Shown here piece by piece: positions 5,518 through 12,059 of a stretch of DNA of 12,059 bases (positions within the stretch are counted from its first letter, which is position 1; every line of letters begins with the position of its first letter). The stretch is from Gemmatimonadaceae bacterium. Its GTDB lineage: Bacteria > Gemmatimonadota > Gemmatimonadetes > Gemmatimonadales > Gemmatimonadaceae. The stretch is from positions 1-12,059 of the forward strand of contig JACDDZ010000031.1 of NCBI GenBank assembly GCA_013816695.1, read 5' to 3'. The position numbers and the translations under genes are program-made. The notes beneath the pieces were generated by a model, which did no database searches, was not told the origin of the DNA, and was given only the letters and a program-made list of their open reading frames with translations.

Positions 5518-7191
5518 CTACTTTCCCGGCGGAACCCGGTCGCGCGGAATTCTCTCCCCTGGGGGGATAGTCCAGTCGGCGATGCTAAGCCACCAGGCGT
5601 CGGGCCGCATTGGCGTAGTTCGAATGCGCCCCTGAACTCCGAGTACTGTCTTGGGTTCGTACAGCCAGATCGCGGGCGCATCATCGATAATGACTTTGTA
5701 AGCCCGCTCGAATATTTGAATGCTCCGTTCGGAGTTGCTTTCAGCAAGCGCGCTATCCACCAGAACATCGAACTGCCGGTTCTCATAGGATCCAAAATTC
5801 GATCCTGACTTTGTTCGTGACGAAGTGCTGGTCCATGTCTGACGGAGCCCTGACGGACTTGGAGTAAGCTGCCACGCCCAGAGCATCGTGTCGAAATCAC
5901 GATCCGACTGTCGCTGCATGAGCGCAGGAAAATCCAGGCTTTCAATGGTGGCACGCACTCCAACCTGGCGGAACTGCTCCTGTATCAGTACCGCCATGCG
6001 CTCCCGACTGCGGCTCGAGCTCGGCACCAGCATCGAAAACGTCAGCTCGCGGCCATTGCGCTCGCGAACCCCATCACCATTTGTGTCACGCCAGCCAAGC
6101 GAGTCCAGCATGCGGCGCGCTTTCTCCGTGTCGAACGCAATTCGCGGAAGTGATTTCGGCGTAGTTGGATACGCGCGAACTGTCGGACCCACAGCGACAC
6201 TGGCGAGTGAGTCGAAAACGTTGCGCACCATCGCATCCCGATCCAGCGCCATCGACAAGGCCGTTCTCAACGCCTTGTTTGAAAATATCTCATGCTGGTT
6301 TGCCGGATTCTTTGGATCCCGCAGGTTGAACTGCATGAATACATAGGCCATTCCAGGAAGCCGGATCGTTTTCAGTCCCGGGTGCTTTGACAGATCGGCA
6401 AGATTTTCCGGGCGCAGTGCCTCGAATACATCCGCTTCTCCTGTCAGGAATTTCGTGAGGGCGGTGGTGAATTCCGGCGCGATTACAAACTGAACGCGAT
6501 CGATGCCTGGGCGTCCACGGTAATTCAGAGTATCAGCCAGGAGCGTTATCGACTCCCCGTACTTCCAGTTGCCGAAACGAAACCGTCCGCTCCCGACCGG
6601 ATTGAGCTCGGCGGCCTTTCTGACAACCGAGTCGCCCGGAGCACTGTAAATGTGCTCGGGCAGGATCAGCATCTGCGAAGCTGCGTCGAAGAACTGCCGC
6701 GGATATTTGTGCTTGAACCAGACTACAGCCGTTGTTGAATCTCGCGAAGATATCGAATCGATTTGCGAAAGCTGGGCTGCCACCGGTGAGCCCACAGTGG
6801 AGTCAGTATAGATGTGAAAACTGAAGACAACGTCACTTGGGCGAACGGGACGCCCGTCATGCCAGGCAGCCTTGGGGTTCAGCTTGAACGCGATGGACAG
6901 GGAGTCATCCGCCCATGTCCAGCTCTGCGCCAGACGGGGCACGAATCCGCTATCACCCAGCGAGTTCATCCCTGTCCCGACCTGAGCCAGGTTGTCGAAT
7001 AGCAGCTCGGTGACCTGTCGGCCTTGCAGGGTCGCAGTTACCGGCGGAAAAAGGGCATCCGGCTCGGCGGTTGTTGCGACCACGATAGTGCCGCCCGATG
7101 GTCCGGAGTTGCCCTGCAGCTGGGAGGATTCGCTGCAGGCGGCGGGCACAACGCAGAGTGCCACAACCAATAGGCGCGCAAAGGTTTTCAC
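5518..7191 (-). CDS. Family 5 extracellular solute-binding lipoprotein (peptide/nickel ABC type)
   Basis: A 557-residue periplasmic binding protein of the DppA/OppA family (SBP_bac_5), which captures peptides or similar ligands for an ABC importer. The N-terminus has a hydrophobic stretch and a lipobox-like VPAAC with Cys19, so it is likely lipid-anchored. Family landmarks include FVPRLAQSW (83-91), AWHDGRPVRPSDVVFSF (109-125), a hinge region with LNPVGSGRFRF, the ALRTALSMALDRDAMV helix, and a C-terminus ending in WWLSIADWTIPPGERI. The start codon is GTG; no ATG is available upstream before an in-frame TGA, and the Shine-Dalgarno sequence is weak. No permease or ATPase gene is in the window, so it is either an orphan or served by a distant transporter. 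It follows the SLT transglycosylase by 50 bp on the same strand, which suggests murein peptides as ligand, as for MppA; this is inference. Confidence 0.9.
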   Translation of the reverse strand: MKTFARLLVVALCVVPAACSESSQLQGNSGPSGGTIVVATTAEPDALFPPVTATLQGRQVTELLFDNLAQVGTGMNSLGDSGFVPRLAQSWTWADDSLSIAFKLNPKAAWHDGRPVRPSDVVFSFHIYTDSTVGSPVAAQLSQIDSISSRDSTTAVVWFKHKYPRQFFDAASQMLILPEHIYSAPGDSVVRKAAELNPVGSGRFRFGNWKYGESITLLADTLNYRGRPGIDRVQFVIAPEFTTALTKFLTGEADVFEALRPENLADLSKHPGLKTIRLPGMAYVFMQFNLRDPKNPANQHEIFSNKALRTALSMALDRDAMVRNVFDSLASVAVGPTVRAYPTTPKSLPRIAFDTEKARRMLDSLGWRDTNGDGVRERNGRELTFSMLVPSSSRSRERMAVLIQEQFRQVGVRATIESLDFPALMQRQSDRDFDTMLWAWQLTPSPSGLRQTWTSTSSRTKSGSNFGSYENRQFDVLVDSALAESNSERSIQIFERAYKVIIDDAPAIWLYEPKTVLGVQGRIRTTPMRPDAWWLSIADWTIPPGERIPRDRVPPGK

Positions 7192-7233
7192 GCGGAGAAC
7201 TTTGGAGCTATATCACCTGCATATCAAGCACTG

Positions 7234-7251
7234 AAACGAACTTATTCGTTT
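7234..7251 (-). repeat. Stop-codon hairpin at the end of the SLT gene
   Basis: AAACGAA (7234-7240) and TTCGTTT (7245-7251) form a perfect 7-bp stem with a 4-nt loop that contains the TAA stop codon (7244-7242). No clear U-run follows, so it may slow RNA decay or terminate only partly before the solute-binding protein gene. Confidence 0.6.
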
Positions 7252-8081
7252 ACGATGAGCTCGGAAGGAACTGTCATCTTCCACTCCCTTATGCGCCTGA
7301 GGCTCGCCCGCATAGCGCTCGGCCGCGGCGGTGCCTGCGTAAATCCGGACACCGTCGTGCCATTGATGACGCGCGCACTCATGTCGGCATACTTGAGCAC
7401 ATGACGGGAGTAGGTGTAGCAGTTTGGCGTGTTTTTGCCCCTCACACAGCCGTTATAGGCAAGCAGCGCGCGATCCAGGTTGCGCTCGTCCTTCAAATTC
7501 TGCTCTAGAATCCGGACGCCGTGACAAATATTTGCCTCGATGTCGAAAAGGTCGTGCGATCCGCATCCCCATTTTCCACTGTGAAAGGGCATTACCTGCA
7601 TCAGCCCCCGTGCTCCAACCTTGCTCCTTGCCTGCGGGTCGAGCCGCGGATTTTCTGTGAGCAAAACGCCCACAAGCAGCGAAGGTGAAATGCTGTGTTT
7701 TGTACCCTCGCTGACAATTGCCGACGCTATCCGATCAGCCCTTGCCGGGTCGCGTGTGTAATTCCGAAGAATCTCGGCGACCCTGAACGCGGATTCTCCG
7801 CCGCGGATGGAGCGGAACGGACCACGCTCGAAAGGCTTTGATGGTGCCGCCAGGATCATCTCGACGATGTCGGCGATTTTTGGCTTGGTTGCGAGCACGA
7901 CAGCGCCGGAAACGGGGATCGGCTCCGATGCCGCAACAAAAGCACGGCGGGACTGGCCAGCGGTGAAGATTGCTCCGGAAACCAGAAGCCCGGAAAGGGC
8001 GGTCATTTGAATCGCGCGCGCCCTGAGCCGCCGCCACCTGGCGCGAGACCCTGAACTCGTCGCTTGATCTGCTCGAATCAT
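7242..8081 (-). CDS. Membrane-anchored SLT-family lytic transglycosylase
   Basis: A 279-residue enzyme predicted to cleave the MurNAc-GlcNAc bond of peptidoglycan and leave 1,6-anhydro ends. An arginine-rich cytoplasmic N-terminus (12-22) precedes a signal anchor (about 24-42). The SLT domain spans about 115-240: Glu143 in VLLTENPRLDP is the likely catalytic residue, followed by GARGLMQVMP (156-165), ANICHGVRILEQNL (183-196) and LLAYNGCVRG (206-215). Cys173, Cys186, Cys212 and Cys221 could form two disulfides. The start at 8081 is chosen because GGGGGG lies 3 nt upstream; the open frame continues to 8306 but would overlap the divergent gene. The SBP gene follows 50 bp downstream. Apart from the anchor and a basic C-terminal tail, no extra domain such as LysM is seen. 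Confidence 0.88.
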   Translation of the reverse strand: MIRADQATSSGSRARWRRLRARAIQMTALSGLLVSGAIFTAGQSRRAFVAASEPIPVSGAVVLATKPKIADIVEMILAAPSKPFERGPFRSIRGGESAFRVAEILRNYTRDPARADRIASAIVSEGTKHSISPSLLVGVLLTENPRLDPQARSKVGARGLMQVMPFHSGKWGCGSHDLFDIEANICHGVRILEQNLKDERNLDRALLAYNGCVRGKNTPNCYTYSRHVLKYADMSARVINGTTVSGFTQAPPRPSAMRASLRRIREWKMTVPSELIVNE

Positions 8082-8297
8082 CGACCCCCCGAAAAACGAA
8101 AGGTGAATCCCTGCGCCGACGGGCAACCGCAAACGAGCAGCGATCCATCTGTTTACAAAGGATACACTGGTTCGCGGTTGCGAACAAGACTTTTCTAGTG
8201 CAAACGCTTGACCAGAATTAGGTTCGCAGCCACCTTGGAGCATCCAAAACTGCCCTCCGGACCCCCCCCGCCGGTGGCACCCATGAATCGGATGTAA
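8082..8297. promoter_or_regulatory. Divergent promoter region, SLT transglycosylase / CBM9-DUF5916 gene
   Basis: On the minus strand TTGTTC (8187-8182), a 17-bp spacer and TATCCT (8164-8159) form a candidate promoter for the SLT gene. A perfect palindrome, GTTCGC-GGTT-GCGAAC (8170-8185), fills the spacer, and another GGTTCGC half-site lies at 8221-8227. This is the layout of an operator. Towards the plus strand no convincing -35/-10 pair was found; TTGACC at 8208-8213 has no matching -10. A run of eight C (8262-8269) lies 28 bp before the plus-strand start codon. No gene is supported in this gap. Confidence 0.4.
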
Positions 8298-10946
8298 ATG
8301 AAGCATTTGATCGGCTGCTTGTGGCTTTCCCTGATTGCTGCGGTGTTTTGCGCGCCCAGCCTCCCAGCGCAGTCAGGACCCGCCGAAATCCCCAGAATCC
8401 TGCGGGCCGCCCTGGCTCCCGGAACCGCCCCGAAAATCGATGGAATACTGGATGACGCCATCTGGAAAGCCGCCGACCCGGCCACCAATTTCGTTCAGCG
8501 CGAGCCAAATCCGGGCAACGCATCTTCCTACCGGACCATTGCGCGTGTCGCCTACGATGATGACGCTGTCTATGTGGCACTGCGGATGTTTGATGAACGC
8601 CCGGGTGACATCATTTCGAGACTGACACGGCGGGACGACATGAGCTCTGCCTCGGACCGTGCAGGTGTCTACTTCGACAGCTACCGGGACAGGCGAACAG
8701 CGTTCGGGTTTCTCACGACTCCGCGCGGTGCTCAGGTTGATGCATTGCTCTCCGAGGACACGCGTGAGGATTTTACCTGGGACGCCGTCTGGGAAGTTGA
8801 AACGCGGATAGACTCGCTTGGTTGGACGGCCGAATTCCGCATCCCACTTTCCCAGCTGCGATACAGTGGTTCGCGGGAGACCAATTCGCTGTTCTGGGGA
8901 CTTCAGTTCGTCCGCGAGCATGGAAGCTCCGGGGAGATCTCATTTTGGGCCCCCGTACTTCCGAATTCCGGCCGCGCGGTCTCGCTCTTCGGCGAGCTCC
9001 GCGGTGATCATGCGCTACAGGCTCCGCGCAGACTCGAGGTGCTTCCCTACACCCTTGCGAAAGTCACCCGCGAACCGGGCTCGACGTTAAATCCTTTTTA
9101 TTCACGGAATGCGACAGGAGCCTCGGCAGGCGCCGACGTCAAGTACGGCATATCGTCCAGCCTGACGCTGACCGCGACAATCAATCCGGATTTCGGTCAG
9201 GTAGAAGCCGATCCTTCGATTGTAAATCTCGGTTCGTTCGAAACTTTCTTTACCGAAAAGCGGCCCTTCTTTACCGAAGGATCTGAATTTTTTCGATGGT
9301 CGCTCGCGCCGGAAGGCTCCATGCTTTACTCACGGCGGATTGGCAGAGCCCCGCAGCGGACGGCGTCGATACAGCCGGGCGGATTTGCTGACTCCCCGCC
9401 GAGCGCAAGAATTCTTGCTGCGGCAAAGCTCTCAGGTAAGACTGCGAATGGGTGGGGCATCGGAGTGCTTCACGCAATAACAGAACGGGCCGTGGCAGAG
9501 GTCTCCGATGCAAATGGCGTCATCACGACCGAGCCTGTAGAGCCACTTACAAACTATTCGGTGGTTCGGCTTGCACGCGATTTTCGCAATGGACGAAGCG
9601 GTGTTGGATTCATCGGCACTTCAACTCTCAGGAATCTCTCCGACACCCGGCTGGAGTTCCTCCGTGACAACGCGTTCACGTCCGGAATCAACTGGTTTCA
9701 CCGTTTCGGAAACAATCAGTACCAGAGCACTGGCTGGCTCGTCGGCTCGCGAGTTCATGGCGGACTCAACGCCATCAATGCTGTGAAGAGAAATTCCGTT
9801 CACCGGTTTCAGCGGCCCGATGCATACCATATCGACTTCGATACAACTGCTACTTCGATGTACGGCTGGGGAGGTGAGAGCACCACTCGAAAAATCGCGG
9901 GCAGCAGCATTTGGGCAGCGGCAATTGGTGTGCGATCGCCGGGACTGGATGTAAACGAGATCGGGTTTCAATCATACGCGGACGTTGTTTACACCCGCGC
10001 GAATTTTGGGTACCGGCACTTCCAGCCGGGAAATTTGCTGCGGAGCTGGACCTTTGACTCCAACTGGATTCCCGGATGGAGCTTTGGCGGCGAGCAGTTG
10101 CGCAACACACTGGACGCCACGTTTACCGGCACGGCGCGCAATCTTGCGACGGGATCGCTGTTCGTGCAAACATGGCTTCCGGTCACCACCCCGTGGGATT
10201 TGCGCGGCGGCCCAGGACTAAAGCTGCCCATGTACACGGAATGGTCACTGTCTCTGGCCAGCAATTCCAGGAAGCGAATCAGCTACGACTTCACGAATGG
10301 CGGAACCTGGTTCCGGGAGGATGCCGGATATAATTTCGCGCTGATGCCTCGTGTAACTGTCCGACCCTCCGGTGCAACGACACTGTCCTTCGCTCCCCGC
10401 GTTGCCTGGAATCGAAACCAGGGACAATTCATTCGCACGCAAACTGTCGCCGGAAAGCCGCACTACATAATGGGCGATCTTCACCAGACCACGGGAGCAT
10501 TCGTGGGGCGCGCGAGCCTGGCAGTGTCACCCACACTCGCGTTCGATCTCTATGCGCAGCCATTCGTGAGCGGCGGCACTTATCGGACGATAAAGGAAGT
10601 AACAGCGCCGGGTGCGTCCGCCTACGGCTCCCGATACACGACGTTCGGCAGGGATCGGATCTCGTTCAATCCGGCGACGAACCGTTATTCCATTGACCTG
10701 CAGCCGGATGGAGTTGCCGACTTCTCCATGCCAAGTCCGAACTTCAACGTCAGGCAGCTGCGATCGAATGCGGTCATGCGCTGGGAGTACAGACCCGGCT
10801 CTACGCTCTACCTCGTTTGGACCCAGGCGCGCGACGACGCGCGCCTCGACAATGGCGTATCACTCGATCGCGACTTTGATCGCCTGTTCGCCGCGCCGGC
10901 GAAAAACATTTTCCTGCTTAAAGTGAGCTACTGGCTGACCCCCTGA
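8298..10946 (+). CDS. CBM9-like / DUF5916 outer-membrane protein
   Basis: An 882-residue exported protein with signal peptide MKHLIGCLWLSLIAAVFC, ending near SLPAQS. Residues about 40-230 form a carbohydrate-binding module family 9-like beta domain, with KIDGILDDAIWKAAD (45-59), DDDAVYVALRMFDE and WTAEFRIPLSQLRYS. The remainder is the DUF5916 region with its hallmark INPDFGQVEADPS, then NLGSFETFFTEKRPFF, FFRW and LYSRRIGRAPQ. It is followed by many alternating strands and a terminal NIFLLKVSYWLTP resembling the last strand of outer-membrane barrels. Such proteins are common in Gemmatimonadota and Bacteroidota and are often labelled 'carbohydrate binding family 9 domain-containing'; no activity is established. 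The start at 8298 fits the signal peptide, with only a weak ribosome site. The stop codon is the loop of a 6-bp G/C hairpin. The L,D-transpeptidase gene follows 53 bp later. Confidence 0.88.
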   Translation: MKHLIGCLWLSLIAAVFCAPSLPAQSGPAEIPRILRAALAPGTAPKIDGILDDAIWKAADPATNFVQREPNPGNASSYRTIARVAYDDDAVYVALRMFDERPGDIISRLTRRDDMSSASDRAGVYFDSYRDRRTAFGFLTTPRGAQVDALLSEDTREDFTWDAVWEVETRIDSLGWTAEFRIPLSQLRYSGSRETNSLFWGLQFVREHGSSGEISFWAPVLPNSGRAVSLFGELRGDHALQAPRRLEVLPYTLAKVTREPGSTLNPFYSRNATGASAGADVKYGISSSLTLTATINPDFGQVEADPSIVNLGSFETFFTEKRPFFTEGSEFFRWSLAPEGSMLYSRRIGRAPQRTASIQPGGFADSPPSARILAAAKLSGKTANGWGIGVLHAITERAVAEVSDANGVITTEPVEPLTNYSVVRLARDFRNGRSGVGFIGTSTLRNLSDTRLEFLRDNAFTSGINWFHRFGNNQYQSTGWLVGSRVHGGLNAINAVKRNSVHRFQRPDAYHIDFDTTATSMYGWGGESTTRKIAGSSIWAAAIGVRSPGLDVNEIGFQSYADVVYTRANFGYRHFQPGNLLRSWTFDSNWIPGWSFGGEQLRNTLDATFTGTARNLATGSLFVQTWLPVTTPWDLRGGPGLKLPMYTEWSLSLASNSRKRISYDFTNGGTWFREDAGYNFALMPRVTVRPSGATTLSFAPRVAWNRNQGQFIRTQTVAGKPHYIMGDLHQTTGAFVGRASLAVSPTLAFDLYAQPFVSGGTYRTIKEVTAPGASAYGSRYTTFGRDRISFNPATNRYSIDLQPDGVADFSMPSPNFNVRQLRSNAVMRWEYRPGSTLYLVWTQARDDARLDNGVSLDRDFDRLFAAPAKNIFLLKVSYWLTP

Positions 10947-10952
10947 GGGGGT
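10938..10952 (+). repeat. Stop-codon hairpin at the end of the DUF5916 gene
   Basis: ACCCCC (10938-10943) pairs with GGGGGT (10947-10952), and the 3-nt loop is exactly the TGA stop codon. The stem is almost all G-C but no U-run follows, so this is not a canonical terminator. The next gene starts 48 bp further on. Confidence 0.6.
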
Positions 10953-10999
10953 TAGGCTCCGTCAACAGCGCTGGCCCGAGTTTCGCCATTGCTGAGTGC

Positions 11000-12059
11000 A
11001 TGCGAAAACTTCTCACTTTTATCATCCTTGCCAGCACCTTCGCTTGCAAGCGCGGCGACAGCAGCGAAACTGCGACCGCCCAGACCTGGTCACCAGCCGA
11101 GCTGAAGTCGGTCCGTGGAATTCCCGCGGCAGAGATCAAGACGGCCCTTCAGGAACGAATTGCCGCAGGCAAGCCTTCCCAGCTCGACGATGATGAGTGG
11201 GATCACGCGAAGAGGCTCTACAAGATCTATGGAAACAATCCGCTCTGGCTGACCGATAATGGATTGCACGACAATCGCACGACCTCCCTGACAAAAGCGC
11301 TGCTCAACGCTGAGGGCGAAGGAATGCGAATGGACGTCTACCCGATTGGCGCGCTTGCGAAAGCGATTGTCGCTGCCAAGCAGGACAAGCCCACAGCACA
11401 GCAGCTCGCAGATGCCGACGTGCTACTGACTGCATCATACGCCGCACTCGGCGAAGACATGCTCACGGGACAGGTAGAGCCAAAGTCGGTGAACCAGTCC
11501 TGGCACATCGATCCGCAGGAAGAGAACGTCGATAGTGCGCTCGTCCGTAACCTGCGCGTCGAGGCACTGGACAAGTCGCTGGCGACAATGCGTCCAGCAG
11601 ACGAGGATTATGGTGCACTCCGAAAGCAGTTGGTGAACTATCGAAACATCGTAGCGAAGGGCGGATGGCCCGCCATTCCTGCCACCAAAGCAGTGAAACC
11701 CGGCGCGCCGGTAAGTCCGCAGGTCGCATCAGCTCTCCGCGCGCGGCTCGCCGCGGAAGGCATTACAACTGACTCAGGCTCTGCTGCGAAGACCGGCGTG
11801 TACGACAGAAATCTGGCTGCCGCAGTTGCAGAGTTTCAGCGACGCCACACGATCGGCGTGGATAGCATGCTGGGAAAGGAAACTGTCGACGCGCTCAACA
11901 AGTCGGCGCCGTATCGTCTCACCCAGGTTGTTGCAAACATGGAGCGCTATCGCTGGCTCCCGAGATCACTCGGACAGCGCTACATCTTTGTGAATGTCCC
12001 CGCATTCAAGCTTGAAGCTTACGACAAGGGCGAGCTGGCACTCGTCATGAAGGTCATCG
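11000..12059 (+). CDS. L,D-transpeptidase, YcbB/LdtD-like lipoprotein (partial, runs off right edge)
   Basis: An open frame of 353 codons without a stop reaches the window edge. The N-terminus MRKLLTFIILASTFAC gives a probable lipoprotein signal with Cys16, although the lipobox is atypical. Residues about 60-230 resemble the L,D-transpeptidase scaffold domain, with LYKIYGNNPLWLTDNG, LLTASYAALGEDMLTGQVEP and the SWHID segment. Residues about 240-302 form a peptidoglycan-binding domain of the PG_binding_1 type, with AAVAEFQRRHTIGVD and GKETVDALN. MERYRWLP and YIFVNVPAFKLEAYDKG then mark the start of the YkuD catalytic domain; its His and Cys residues lie beyond the window. The enzyme forms 3-3 crosslinks or attaches proteins to peptidoglycan in the periplasm. 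The start is the ATG at 11000; the ribosome site is weak, and the gene may be co-transcribed with the DUF5916 gene 53 bp upstream. Confidence 0.88.
   Translation, partial: MRKLLTFIILASTFACKRGDSSETATAQTWSPAELKSVRGIPAAEIKTALQERIAAGKPSQLDDDEWDHAKRLYKIYGNNPLWLTDNGLHDNRTTSLTKALLNAEGEGMRMDVYPIGALAKAIVAAKQDKPTAQQLADADVLLTASYAALGEDMLTGQVEPKSVNQSWHIDPQEENVDSALVRNLRVEALDKSLATMRPADEDYGALRKQLVNYRNIVAKGGWPAIPATKAVKPGAPVSPQVASALRARLAAEGITTDSGSAAKTGVYDRNLAAAVAEFQRRHTIGVDSMLGKETVDALNKSAPYRLTQVVANMERYRWLPRSLGQRYIFVNVPAFKLEAYDKGELALVMKVI

Noticed and set aside
5374..5808. 144-codon plus-strand frame opposite the solute-binding gene end.
   Set aside because: Antisense shadow of a clear gene; no domain or ribosome site.
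8082..8306. Longer SLT open frame starting at 8306.
   Set aside because: It would overlap the divergent gene start and the promoter region. The ATG at 8081 has a strong ribosome site and gives a sensible anchor sequence.

Overview
The window reads as chromosomal DNA of a moderately high-GC, Gram-negative bacterium. TonB, a predicted outer-membrane beta-barrel protein (CBM9/DUF5916), several lipoproteins and periplasmic cell-wall enzymes all imply two membranes. The combination of a ferredoxin-type acyl-ACP desaturase, a DUF5916 protein, a secreted imidazolonepropionase-like amidohydrolase, a lipocalin-like secreted protein and a short SLT enzyme with several cysteines resembles Gemmatimonadota (soil relatives of Gemmatimonas). 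That assignment is an inference from gene content, not a sequence match.

Layout, left to right. Positions 1-166 hold a large imperfect palindrome (44-155) just past the end of an acyl-ACP desaturase gene (167-1135, minus). A divergent gene for a small KGG/GsiB-type stress protein (1371-1649, plus) follows and ends in a strong two-way terminator. A secreted amidohydrolase (1720-3258, minus) lies downstream of a TonB-family gene (3340-4131, minus), with an intrinsic terminator hairpin between them only 10 bp before the amidohydrolase start. Divergent from tonB is a lipoprotein lipase of the Bacillus LipA type (4237-4917, plus). It runs tail to tail, one base apart, into a small secreted beta-rich protein of unknown function (4919-5386, minus). 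Between that gene and the next lies a 33-codon scrap that looks like the last part of a response-regulator receiver domain (5416-5517, minus).

Next come a family 5 solute-binding lipoprotein (5518-7191, minus) and a membrane-anchored SLT lytic transglycosylase (7242-8081, minus), 50 bp apart and probably co-transcribed. Across a 216-bp divergent promoter region stands the large CBM9/DUF5916 protein (8298-10946, plus). It is followed by a YcbB-like L,D-transpeptidase lipoprotein (11000 onward, plus) that runs off the right edge before its catalytic domain.

Most products act in the cell envelope. The SLT enzyme cuts peptidoglycan, the L,D-transpeptidase crosslinks it, the solute-binding protein may capture released peptides (inferred from the neighbourhood), and TonB energises outer-membrane transport. 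No phage, insertion sequence, CRISPR, tRNA or rRNA was seen, and no obvious new multi-gene system. The least ordinary signals are non-coding or broken: the 112-bp palindrome, the receiver-domain scrap, the terminator hairpin abutting the amidohydrolase start, and the repeated placement of stop codons inside small hairpin loops at five gene ends.
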